From Punica granatum (lineage: Eukaryota; Streptophyta; Magnoliopsida; Myrtales; Lythraceae): DNA of 64,000 bases. The translations under genes were made by a program, and so were the position numbers. The DNA is taken from the NCBI RefSeq assembly GCF_007655135.1, contig NC_045128.1, positions 5,270,001 through 5,334,000 of the forward strand, given 5' to 3'. The notes beneath the pieces are model-generated. The model saw only the letters and a list, made by a program, of their open reading frames with translations. It did no database searches and had not been told where the DNA came from. Positions 23,948 to 35,214 of this stretch are shown here, piece after piece; position 1 is the first letter of the stretch; the number at the start of each line of letters is the position of its first letter.

Positions 23948-24408
23948 TATAGTTTGTTTCTCCGGTTGAGGTCTCGACTCTCAGATCCATATCTTATTGG
24001 GAGGTAGTGAGAAATAATCTCTATGAATGCGTTAGATTTAATATAGATGACCTGATTGGACCGTTCGTATAAGATAAGAGGATTATTTTATCATTGGCTT
24101 GCTCCTATAACTTCGTACAGGGTAATACCTGCAGTACTGCTTTCTCGTTCCAAATCCTGGATCCGTCCCGTTCAGTTAAACAATTAAAATTTAAAAAGAA
24201 AATGTTCACGAATCATCGGACCAAGACCAATGCGCCTCTGGCTGCACTGGGCTGACATGCTCCCGGAGCATGGTCTAACCAGAGTCAACGCACCCGACAA
24301 ACTACCTCTCCTTCTTCCTGATCTATTCCCTTCATAAACTTTCCCTCTCCAAAGCTATGCATATTTCCGTCTCAACCCCACCGAAAGAAGGAAGAAGGAA
24401 AAAAAAAA
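23948..24408 (+). promoter_or_regulatory. Upstream region of MATE gene 1
   Basis: 460 bp between the split MITE and the first MATE start codon, ending in a C/T-rich leader (CTCTCCTTCTTCCTGATC and following). The insertion of a young copia element about 500 bp upstream could influence this promoter. No defined element is assigned. Confidence 0.4.
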
Positions 24409-27400
24409 ATGCAGCTCTGCGAGAGCCTAACCCGTTCCCCGAATATGCTCCCTCGAAAGCGCATCGTCTCTCACCCCCAGCCTCGACTCCTTGCTCCGCG
24501 AGGCTTCCTCCGCCACATCCACCAGTCAGCTTGCTCCCTCAGGCCGAACCTCCTGAAGGGTCATCGGATCGCCGCCTGCATTGGCCTCAGCAGGGATGCA
24601 GCTCCTGTTCTTGAGCTCGAGGTTGAGGACGAGACCATCGTGGTGGTTGCAGAGGAGGAGTTAAGGGAGCAGCTGTCCAAGCAGGGCCTGTGGAATCAGA
24701 TGAAGAAGGTTGCCAAGTTTGCAGGGCCTGCCACAGGGCTGTGGGTCTGCGGGCCGCTCATGAGCCTCATCGACACAGCAGTCATTGGCCGGGGAAGCTC
24801 CCTGGAGCTCGCTGCTCTCGGTAATAAATCTCTTTCTTCTTGTAAAAGTGAATGCTCTGTTTGCTTGGTCGCCAAGGAATTAGTGTTGCATAGAGAGCTA
24901 CATTTATATTTGTAACATTTTCAATTTTATAAATTTTATTTTCACCAAAAAAGTACTCGGTAATTGAAGCATTTGAAATTTTGCTAAGACGTACTGTGAT
25001 CACATTCTGCTGGCTAGGTCCGGGAACGGTTATCTGCGACTACATGGGCTACTGGTTTATGTTCCTTTCAATTGCAACTTCCAATATGGTCGCCACTTCC
25101 CTTGCCGGACAGGTTATTCTCCTCAACAACAGTAATATGGTCATGCTATTATGATACATCAGGAATGGAAATGAATTGGAGTGCTATGGAAGTTAGTCAC
25201 ACTCCCTGCCACAACATTTCAATTGATTTACTTGGATCATATCATATGCCAACTGATAGAAATGCCCGTGCCACGTCACTATAACGGACTGTATTGATGC
25301 AGGACAAGAATAAGGTGCAGTATCAAATTTCAGTGTTACTGTTCATCGGGTTAGCTTGTGGTTTCTTGATGCTTTTCTTCACCAAATTCTTTGGTTCATG
25401 GGCACTAACAGGTAGCGGAGATTCTTCTTTCCTTATCATATCCTCCTCAGTTACTGTTCTTGTGATGCATATTATTGTAATCTTTCTTGGTGGATAAAAT
25501 GCGAAAAAAAAAAGGGAGTAAGCACTTGTCTATGATATGATACTTATGATTTCTTGTTGTCATGAGTTTTTTCAGCTTTTGTCGGTCCAAAAAATCTGCA
25601 TATCGTCCCTGCAGCAAACACATACATTCAGGTTTGTACTCTACCTTTCGTCTTTCTTCTCATCAGATGAAGATTGGTCCTGGTCTTTTTGGTTAAGAAG
25701 AACTAATTGTACAAAAAAGAAAAGTTGAGATGATCTTATTATTCTCAATATGAATCAAATGCTTCTGATTGGTAGATTCGAGGCTTAGCATGGCCCGCTG
25801 TCATGCTTGGATGTATTGCTCAAAGTGCGAGGTACTATTTTTCTTGTACTTTCATAAATCCACTAAACGGATTAATCAATATAAATGCATTGAGTCTGGT
25901 TTGTTCAGTCTCGGCATGAAAGATTCATGGGGCCCTTTGAAGGCACTTGCTGTTGCCACTGCTGTAAACGGCATCGGAGACGTAGTCCTCTGCAGTGTAC
26001 TACATTTTGGCATAGCTGGTGCAGCATGGGCGACAACGGTCTCACAGGTACCATGGAATAACCAAGTCATCTACTATTATTGATCGTCCCAAAATTGAGC
26101 ACTAGTGATAATGCAGTTTTGCTTAACAGCTCGTGTTCTAGGTTGTTGCAGCTTACATGATGATTGCGTCTCTGAAGGATAAAGGATATAATGCATTTGC
26201 TCTCTCTGTACCATCGACCAGTGAACTATTTTTGATACTCGGGATTGCTGCTCCTTTCTTCATAACAAAGACATCGAGGGTGCGTTTGATTCAATACCAG
26301 AATTCCTTTAAATTTCCTAGCTCAAGTTCAACTTGGAAGGATTTAACAAATCAATTAATTCCCTTTGTATTAATACTCTTTGAGAAGCTCTATGTAAGCC
26401 AAAGATCCCAACAGGTGTCATCTTTCAGCTACTGAATGCCAGTAGCATAGTTGGTTTCATTTGATCAACGACACAATCGATTTTTCAGGTGGCCTTTTAT
26501 GCACTTCTCATATACTTTGCCACGTCTATGGGCACAGTCAGTGCAGCTGCTCACCAGGTACTTATTTGATAGCCCACAGCATACAATATTCCAACATCCT
26601 TTCTTTGGCTTGTCATGATTTTCATAATTCTTCTTTATGAATCCAACATGTGGCATAATCTACTAGGTCATGATTCAAACCTACGGCATGGGTACAGTGT
26701 GGGGTGAGCCTCTATCTCAGACTGCACAATCTTTTATGCCTGAGTTAATTTACGGGGTAAACCGGAGTCCAGTGAAGGTACGTAAATTTGGTTAAAATAT
26801 ATGACTCCGGTACCTAAAAGATCGTCAGTAGAAGTTGGTTCAAAATTTACATATGCGTCGCAGATCTGATGAAAACCATCACAACATTTTAGTTTATCTC
26901 AGTATCTCAGTACTTTTGATGAGCCTCTTTTCGTTCTCGTAACTGCTGTGAATGTTTCTATTCTGTGACAAACAGGCTCGGGCATTGTTGAAGTCTTTGT
27001 TCATCGTCGGACTTATACTTGGACTCATGATAGCAAGCATCGGAGCAGTTTTTCCATGGTGGTTCCCCAACATCTTCACGAGTGATCCCGCAGTCACTCA
27101 AGAGGTAATATTGTTCATTTCGGTGTTCCGATCATATGCTGCGTGATTCGTTAAACAGCATACTGTTCTCCCTGCCAAAACCGTTTCTTTATTGAAGTTA
27201 TCTGAATGCTGTCGATATTTCCTTCTCATTGTCATGCAGATGCATAAGGTTCTGATCCCGTTCTTCATCGCATTATCTGTGACACCCCCAACACAGAGCC
27301 TAGAGGGAACACTGCTGGTATATTCTAGTTTATGTCATTTTCTAGGTGCCAATGACAATTTCCCCCCACAATTTTCCCTTGAGAAACTTCTGAATGTTAA

Positions 27401-28004
27401 TTTATAACATACCACCAAAACATCCTTGATTACATCAACGTGATGTCTTCCTTCCTTTTGAACTACACCAAGATAAGTCCTAGAGTAAAGACTAAGATTT
27501 CGAGTCATCCTTTTGTTTGATGCAGGCAGGAAGAGATCTCAAGTTTATCTGTGCTTCAATGAGTGGATGCTTCACTTTGGGTGCTCTTCTACTACTGGTA
27601 CAAGTAGCTGCGCGGACTCTTGTTCCAGAAAACTCAGTTTGAATACTACTACTACTGATCATCTTTACGATTCGGTTCTAATCCCTCTCCTTTCACCGTC
27701 AGTTTGTGAGCAGTAAAGGGCTCGGCCTGACCGGCTGTTGGTTTGCTCTCTCTGCATTTCAATGGGTAAGGATTGTCATTTGCCTTTCCTTGTTTCAGAA
27801 TTGCAGACAATGTACCAAAATGGCCAGCTAGACTGCTCCTATAAAGCTCTTCTATTGCATTTGTCCTCACTGTTTCTTTTGTACTGTCACTGAGTGTGCA
27901 ACAAAAACTAATGCCAGGCCCGATTTTGGCTTGCTCTCCGGCGCCTGGCTTCTCCCAATAGCATCCTATACGCAGAGGATCTGCGCAGCTACAAAGTCAA
28001 GTAG
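24409..28004 (+). CDS. Plastid MATE transporter, EDS5/DTX46-like, tandem gene 1 (14 exons)
   Basis: MATE proteins are 12-helix cation-coupled antiporters. The plastid EDS5 subgroup includes the exporter of the salicylate precursor isochorismate. Exons: 24409-24820, 25018-25112, 25303-25411, 25576-25631, 25776-25831, 25909-26047, 26142-26279, 26489-26557, 26667-26777, 26976-27104, 27240-27317, 27526-27597, 27703-27765, 27918-28004. Phases join to 537 aa. A Ser/Arg-rich N-terminus (about 60 aa) looks like a transit peptide. Family landmarks include [74 protein letters not shown] and GFQW-like SAFQW. It is the most diverged of the three: [14 protein letters not shown] where the others have GPATV..SY, and ITKTSR where gene 3 has ITMTSK. 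The substrate is unknown. Confidence 0.94.
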
Positions 28005-29027
28005 CTCAAAACCGCTTTTAGTTCCTGATTGCAGCATCGATGCTTGGGCGGGACTTTGCAGCGTCAAACTTTTGTGGGCAATTAAGCGAGGTCTCTCATG
28101 CTCTTGAGGGAAAATGTGGCGGATGGATTCATGCTCTTGGATTCTTTCCATCCGATATTAATGAATCCTCAAGATCTGATTATATTCCTAGCAAAGGAAC
28201 TTTCCTAGTTGAATTAAGATGGATCACTGATGGTCGTTGATGTAATATTGTAATGTTATCCTTCAAAGTGTGGCTTCTGCGGATCAAGACAATCAAACAC
28301 TCTTCGAGAGACACCATGTCATCATTGCTGCAGGGCCAAGGATGGGCGCTCTACTTGATTTTAGTATACGAATCAGCGGAGGAATTCATAATCAGAAGAG
28401 ATTCATCAAGTCAGATGTCGGTGTCTTCTACTCCGTCCTTACATAATTCGTTAATTTTAACAGCAGTTCGTAGTGGTAGTGTTTCACCACTCGAATCGAA
28501 ACGAACAATATACAAACCGTTGCGGTTGAGATGTAACCTTACAAGTTCATTTGACTGAACAGAGACATGCCAAAAACGTTCTGAAATGTTCGGAGGAAAG
28601 CAACTCTGTCCTTGCCCACTGCCACCACTTGCTAAAAAACAAATGAAAAAGCAAGCAAAAAAAAAAAGAAAAAGAAAAAATGACGGGAGAAAAAGAGAGG
28701 CAGAAAAAACCAAACCATGTCGGCTGCACGCTGAATCCAAGTGTCCGTTCCTCATTTCCCCATCAACCGTGGCCGTTAATAACCAATTTCATCAGTTACC
28801 GACCCCAGAAAAGGGTTTCAGTTTTGGCCCCTGAAGTTTGTCCTCTATCTCAATTATACCCTACATGGACATTATAAGGAAATTTACCGACGTGTCATAA
28901 GCTCGGGATCTGTCTTATCAGGACCTATTATAGATACTAGGCGGTTAAATCCTTGAGACAAAATCAAAAGAGAAAATAGGATAATAGCGCGTACCTTCGT
29001 CTGGTAGGACTTGATGAGACTATTCAA
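28005..29027. other. Spacer between MATE gene 1 and the next MITE
   Basis: Includes the probable 3' untranslated region of MATE gene 1. Several short frames here (for example 28411-28755 minus) have no recognisable similarity and are Ser/Phe- or Lys-rich. Nothing else is supported. Confidence 0.45.
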
Positions 29028-29233
29028 ACTCCGTTTGGATTCAAAATTAAAATTTCAACACACTACACAACAAAAATACACATTTTTCAAATCAAAAATT
29101 TTAACTTTAACTTTAACTCAATACACTACGCAACAAAAATATACATTTCCCAAGTCAAATTTATTACCTCATCTCATTTGTCTTTTTCCACAATCAAAAT
29201 CATAATTACTTTAATTCTGAAATCAAACGCACT
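29028..29233 (+). mobile_element. Family A MITE, truncated copy
   Basis: Starts ACTCCGTTTGGATTCAAA and ends TTCTGAAATCAAACGCAC. The interior has CACACTACACAACAAAAA and TTTAACTTTAACTTTAACTC, as in the 4595-4844 copy. It is about 40 bp shorter because one internal block is reduced. Confidence 0.75.
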
Positions 29234-29647
29234 ATTAATATCTATTTATTAGTAATGAGGATTTCTATGTAATTATATTAGACTCTTGAGACTCATTTAT
29301 AATCCAAAAAAAAATTGAGACAAATGCATGAATGATTAGAATGAATCGACTCATTTGTGCCTTGTTGTACAAAAATTAAGAGCCGTGGTTTACCTCAAAT
29401 GTCGTGATCCTTCCCTGCAGGCTACGCTGTATCACTGGTTAAAATTGTCCCGATCCCTGGTTGTTGCGATTCGGTGACTGTTCCGATTGACTTCATTCGA
29501 CTTGTAGTGCAAAGGATCGGGACGACCCGACAATATGGGGTGAATTGATACGCGGAATTAACTCCAAGGGCCAAATCCTTATTATCCACAAAACCGGGAA
29601 GTTCACTGACAGAGAAGCTTTTGCATTTGTGTGGTCAGCGCTGTTGG

Positions 29648-29689
<42 letters not shown>

Positions 29690-29800
29690 CAAATGGAAGA
29701 GTCAGAGCTCAAGTAAAGCTTGTAAACCCCTAAAGCTTCCACCTTTCTTTCTTCCTTCGACAGTCCAATCCTTTTCATCGTCTCTCCACTTCTCTTGACA
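29234..29800 (+). promoter_or_regulatory. Upstream region of MATE gene 2 with CT microsatellite
   Basis: Contains a pure (CT)n tract of about 36 bp at 29649-29684, roughly 115 bp before the start codon. This GA/CT-rich position is typical of plant core promoters and leaders. The leader CTAAAGCTTCCACCTTTC resembles CAAAGCTCCCACCTTTC upstream of MATE gene 3, which supports tandem duplication including the promoter. Confidence 0.5.
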
Positions 29801-31219
29801 ATGCTGCTCTGCAGAACCCTGGCTCATTCCCCCAGCATCCCTCTTCTCCGGAGGAGCCGCCCCTCTCGGCCCCTATCTCCTCCCCTCCCCTGCCCACCTA
29901 ACTTTTTCTTCAAACCTCAATCTGCCGCCGCCTCCCTGCTGCTAAAGCCTAGATCTTTTCCGGGCATTCGATGCATCAGCAGCCACGGCCACGGCACCAT
30001 CGAGCAGGGCGAACCCGAAACGGGAGCATTCGAGGCCGGCGGCGATGATTTTGGGTCGTTGGAGGAGGAGAGGCCGGTGGTGGCGGCGGAGGCGGGAGAG
30101 AAGCTGGCGGAGCAGGGGTTGTGGAAGCAGATGACCGAGATTGTCAAGTTTGCAGGGCCTGCCACCGGTCTTTGGATTTGTGGGCCTCTGATGAGCCTCA
30201 TCGACACAGCCGTCGTTGGCCAGGGAAGCTCCACTGAGCTCGCCGCCCTTGGTAATTCCTCTGCCTGTTTTCCAGAAAACTTCTTTCTTCCAAGAACATG
30301 GGAAAGATTCAAAAATGAGAACTTGAACGTAATGTTTGATGCCCATATTAAGTTGTTTCGGTTTTGAACCCGAATGACTGGTTGTTCTGTGATCACTTGC
30401 GTTGTGGTATAATTGCATTTATTTGTTTCTAATTGGCAGGTCCGGCAACGGTCCTCTCGGATTCAATAAGCTATATCTTTATGTTCCTCTCAATTGCTAC
30501 TTCCAATATGGTTGCGACTTCCTTGGCACGGCAGGTTATAATCTTAAATTGAACCTGGGTGTCATTGCTTGCCTTAGTGGCTGATGCTGCTGTAAAGCAT
30601 CATCTAGCATGCGTCTCTGCAGCATCTCCTTTATGGATTATTGTTGTGCAGGACAAGAATGAAGTGCAGCATCAAATATCAATCTTGCTCTTTGTCGGGT
30701 TGACTTGTGGCTTCTTCATGCTTCTTTTCACCAAATTCTTCGGTTCATGGGCATTAACGGGTACTGAAGATTGCTCTCATCTGCTTTCTTTTTCTCCTTC
30801 TTCTCTTCTCTTTTTACTGTGCTGTCGCCGTTATCCTTGTGTCTGAATATCCATTCGGAGCAGAGACAGTTCTGCTTCTTTAAATAAAAGAGTGGGAAAT
30901 TTTGGTCATTGTGGTGATGAATTCTCATTCTTGCTCTTTTCAGGTTTTACTGGATCAAAAAATGTACATCTTGTGCCTGCAGCAAATACCTATGTTCAGG
31001 TTCACTTCCCTGTTCACTTGTACGCCTTTCTTCTTATCACAGAATTCGTGAATGATTTGTTCAACTGCTTCTTTGGGTGGATACAATTCTCCTTCATAAC
31101 TTACAGCAGTTTATGGTGTAAACTCGACTTTTGTTTATGTAGTTTTTCCTTCTGTAGATTCGAGGCCTAGCATGGCCTTTTGTCCTCATTGGATGGGTAG
31201 CTCAAAGTGCTAGGTGAAG

Positions 31220-31262
<43 letters not shown>

Positions 31263-33058
31263 TTCTCTGTGAAAGCTGTGCATGTTGAAACTCCTGTTTG
31301 TAACTTCAGTCTAGGCATGAAAGACTCATGGGGACCTCTTAAAGCTCTTGCTGTTGCCAGTGCTGTAAATGGCATTGGTGACATAATCCTCTGCATCTTC
31401 ATGGACTATGGCATTGCTGGAGCAGCTTGGGCTACGATGGTCTCACAAGTACGATCAGATACTGCTTATCAAGCTTCCTGATGGCATTTTCTTTAACTAC
31501 AGTATCGTATCGATGAAGCTTTCCCTAACCAGCATGTTTTCTAGGTTATTGCAGCTTACATGATGATTACATCACTAAATGAGAAAGGTTACAATGCATA
31601 TGCAGTCTCTGTTCCATCAATTGACGAACTCATGTCAATCATCGGGATTGCAGCTCCGGCTTTCGTAACTATGATGTCAAAGGTATCATGCTTTTCTGCA
31701 GCTATGGATTGATGCTTCAGTTAGTTGTTTCTGCTTTCCTGAGTTGGCATCTTTTACTTCATTTTCAGGTGGCTTTTTTCTCGCTTCTTACATATGTTGC
31801 CACATCGACAGGCACCATTACTGTGGCTGCTCACCAGGTACTTTGCCCTCACATAACATACATCTATCCTGATTTGTTCTTATCAGTTTTGAAGCATTCC
31901 TTTTGACTACCAAATACTGTAAGTTTCTAGGTCGTAGTTCAGCTGTTTTTCATGGGTACGGTGTGGGGTGAGCCTCTATGTCAGACTGCCCAGTCGTTTA
32001 TGCCTGAGTTGATATATGGAGCGAAACGAAGCTTGGAAAAGGTATTGTATTGCTCAGACTGGTGTCTTTTGTTTCGTCTTTTTATGTTTTCTCTTCCTGA
32101 TGGTTTTTAACATTTCTGATGTTGAGACAGGCTGGAACGCTCCTTAAGTCTCTCTTGATAATCGGAGTTATACTTGGAGTAATTTTAGGGAGCATTGGAA
32201 CCGTCGTTCTTCAATTCTTCCCTAGTACCTTTACATCTGATCACAGTGTCATTCGAGAGGTCAGTTATATTTTCATATTGTCGGGAACTAATACATATAA
32301 TCATCTATCAACCTATTCTTAATGCAATTCCAATTCCCACTCATAGATAGCCATGATAAATTGTTCCCCTAGATTTGGGTCTTGTTTATATTCCAGATCA
32401 TATGTTATAGTATGCAGTAGGTGTTATATTTCATTTGCTTTTGCTCATTGGTTGAGCAGGTGCATAAGGTTCTGATTCCATACTTCATTGCATTATCCGT
32501 GACACCTCCCACGCTTAGCCTCGAGGGTACATTGCTGGTAGGTTTTGGTTTTACATTTTGATCTGCTTTATAATCCCTTTTTCCGCAAGAACATCGTGCT
32601 ATAATAAACAAATCGTAATTTCTGCCTCCTAAGTTTTCTATCTTACATGTGCAGGCTGGACGTGATCTCAAGTTTATTAGTGCATCGATGAGCGGATGCT
32701 TTGTCTTGGGTTCCATTCTACTACTGGTTAGGATTCTCTTCTTTTAAATTCTATAATAAATCTTCCTTCGATCATCTCAGTGAGTTTGCTAAGCTTCCCA
32801 TTGTCGCTATCAGCTTGTCAGCAGAAAAGGGTTCGGTTTAGTGGGCTGTTGGTATGCCCTCTCGGGATTCCAATGGGTAAGTTTCCCCATTCTGTTCTAA
32901 TAGTCATTTGCTTTCATTAGAACTTATCATCTGAATCATGCGAGAAAACTCTTCAGGCTCGGTTTCTTCTCGCCCTTCAGCGCCTCATTTCCCCTAACAG
33001 CATCTTGAACTCGGAGGACCTAAGTCGGTACAAACTCGAGAAGCTTAAGACTGCCTAG
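29801..33058 (+). CDS. Plastid MATE transporter, EDS5/DTX46-like, tandem gene 2 (14 exons)
   Basis: Exons: 29801-30251, 30440-30534, 30652-30760, 30944-30999, 31158-31213, 31310-31448, 31545-31682, 31769-31837, 31931-32041, 32131-32259, 32460-32537, 32655-32726, 32814-32876, 32957-33058. They give 555 aa. ATG at 29801 follows a leader; the N-terminus [18 protein letters not shown] is Ser/Arg/Pro-rich and lacks acidic residues for about 65 aa, as in a plastid transit peptide. It has the same conserved blocks as its neighbours ([47 protein letters not shown]). Exons 2-13 have exactly the lengths of those in genes 1 and 3. [12 protein letters not shown] differs from the [16 protein letters not shown] seen in the neighbours. 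Function is likely organic-anion export across the plastid envelope, substrate unproven. Intron 5 carries a (CT)n tract. Confidence 0.95.
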
Positions 33059-34451
33059 CTCCACATTATACCCTTGCTGATGCTTCCTAACAGAGCAGTA
33101 GCTACAGCTCTTGTTGTGAAATTACACCGAGCAAGCAACACCTGCTCCTGCTCGTGCCCTCATACTGGGAATCGATGCTACATACAGGTGGTGTAAATTC
33201 GCAATAGGGTTTTGCCTTTGATTCTTTCTGCTCAGATGGCAGAATAAGCTCGTCAGGCTGGGGGCCTCCAGTTTTATTCGCCCCACAGGAGTTGGTGATC
33301 GTCAGCAGATTCTTGTTGTAATCGTATTACTCATACCGATAGCGTAGATTCTTGATCTGTTGTTGTAATTGTAAGTTACTCTGAAAATGTGGCCTCGACA
33401 ACAAGATTGTGGCGATGATCAATCAATCTGAATGTACAAAACAAGCTTTCAGTTCTCATTCTATTTGATTCATGAAATGAGGAAAACTCGCAGCAGATTT
33501 TAAGTCGAAAAAAAACGATGGCGGTTCTTTTGGTCAAAGGGCATTGGTAGTTGTTTTCATTGTGGACTAACTCACATCTTGATGTTGCCTGCAGAGGTAT
33601 CAGCGTAACATTGGATCAGAAATGTTTTTTTGATAAGATAGCTAATAAGGTTTCGGGTTTTCGGATGTAACGTTAGGATTTACTTGAGAGACATGGAACC
33701 ATGGAAGTGGTCGCTGTGGTACGTGGGAATATGCCAAAACGTTGAAGAAATGTGCACGAAACGATTCTCTCCTTGCTTACTCCTTTCTACTTCTTCCTCC
33801 CAAGAAGAAACAATTGAGACCAAACAAGCCAAAGACAACCAAAAATAAATAAATAAATAAATAAAAATAATAAAAAAGCATTAGAGCAAACAAAGAAGAG
33901 GACATGGACAGGAACCAAAGGCTGCAATAAATCCAAGTCTCTCGTTTTCCCTTTCCAATTTTAGACATTATGTAATTCATTTCATAACAATTATAGTCAT
34001 TTCAATTCAATATTCATCAATTCAGCCAAAAAAAAATCAATTTTCATCATCACTACTTTATTTGCAAGAGGGTTTAACCTCATTTTGCCCCTTGGACTTC
34101 CCTTTCAGTCTCAATTCTCCCCGTATAGTCTTATAAGGTTACTGTTAAGGAGCTCGGAACAGGAAATTTGCTGAACTCTATGCCGTGTTGCGCGAGGTTC
34201 GCCGTATCGCACGAGGTTCGGCCCTGCAGACTTATACACCTACCGATCACCAAATGTCTTGAGGGAATCATTATTCACTGTAAAATGGATCACAAGAATT
34301 ATGAACTAGAACCATATAGAATATTCCTCTAAACGAAGCAGTTGCATCTTTCTTGAGATACTAGTTATGTTCTATCGTTTGTGAAAATTGGCCATATTGG
34401 ACGTGCGGGGCTCGCTGGAATGCAGTCTCGGACTCGCCGAAACATTCCTGG
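33059..34451. other. Spacer after MATE gene 2
   Basis: The proximal part should be the 3' untranslated region of gene 2. An AAATAAAT-repeat tract lies near 33843-33865. There is no further gene or recognisable element up to the family B MITE. Confidence 0.45.
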
Positions 34452-34750
34452 TGTGTTTGATTTTAGAGTTAAATAGAGTTAAACTTTGATTTTAATTTAA
34501 TTGTAATGATTGCGTTGTTCAATTGTGAAAAAAGTGAGAAAAAATAATAAATAGTTGAAAAAAAGTAATGATTGTATTATTGAATTGTAGAAAAGATAAT
34601 GGATAGTTGAGAGAATTTACTATTAAAAACTGAATTGAATGATTAAAAAAATTAAAGAAAAAGAAAAAAATAATAATTGTGTTATTGATTTTTATTATTT
34701 AATGAGTAGAGTTAAAATTTTAAAAATATAATTGCGAAACTAAATGGGGT
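34452..34750 (+). mobile_element. MITE, family B copy 2
   Basis: Begins GTGTGTTTGATTTTAGAGTT and ends near AACTAAATGGGG. It shares TTGATTTTAATTTAATTGTAATGATTG, TGAATAGTT-like and AGAGAATTTACTATTAAAAA words with the copies at 4352 and 54945. Its exact termini and target duplication are unresolved. Confidence 0.6.
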
Positions 34751-35214
34751 AAATTGATAGGGGGGAATAACTAGAGGGGCCAAATTCAAATTGTCTAGAA
34801 AATGATATAAGGCCAGTCCCCCGTAGGGAGAGAAGCCCTCTCCCTGTCTCTCAACATCTCCGTCTGTCTGATTCAAGCTTGAACAGTCAGATTCGGGAGC
34901 TCATTCATATTACATTACCCACTCGATGGAAGATGTTTCGGTTAAGCCATTTGAGCTTTAGTGCAAATTTTGCCGTTTTTTATCATGTCGTGTTTACTTT
35001 CATATCATACTCCGATTCATAAACTCTTTCGATAACATAGTCGACAGTACGAATATGCAATTCGACTGTTACGAATAATTAATGAATCGGAGCACGATAC
35101 AAATAAAATAAAACTGAGTACGAAATAGCCAAAAAATACCTACCTCCTCCTTCTTCCCTCCAAAGCTTCAAAGCTCCCACCTTTCTCCTTCTTCAACACC
35201 CGACCCTCTTGAAA
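34751..35214 (+). promoter_or_regulatory. Upstream region of MATE gene 3
   Basis: Contains a pyrimidine-rich leader (CTACCTCCTCCTTCTTCCC and following) immediately before the start codon, with the AAAGCTCCCACCTTTCTCC block shared with gene 2. No other element is assigned. Confidence 0.4.

Noticed and set aside
24357..24614. Alternative start for MATE gene 1 in another frame
   Set aside because: It runs out of frame with the conserved MATE exon; the ATG at 24409 is in frame.
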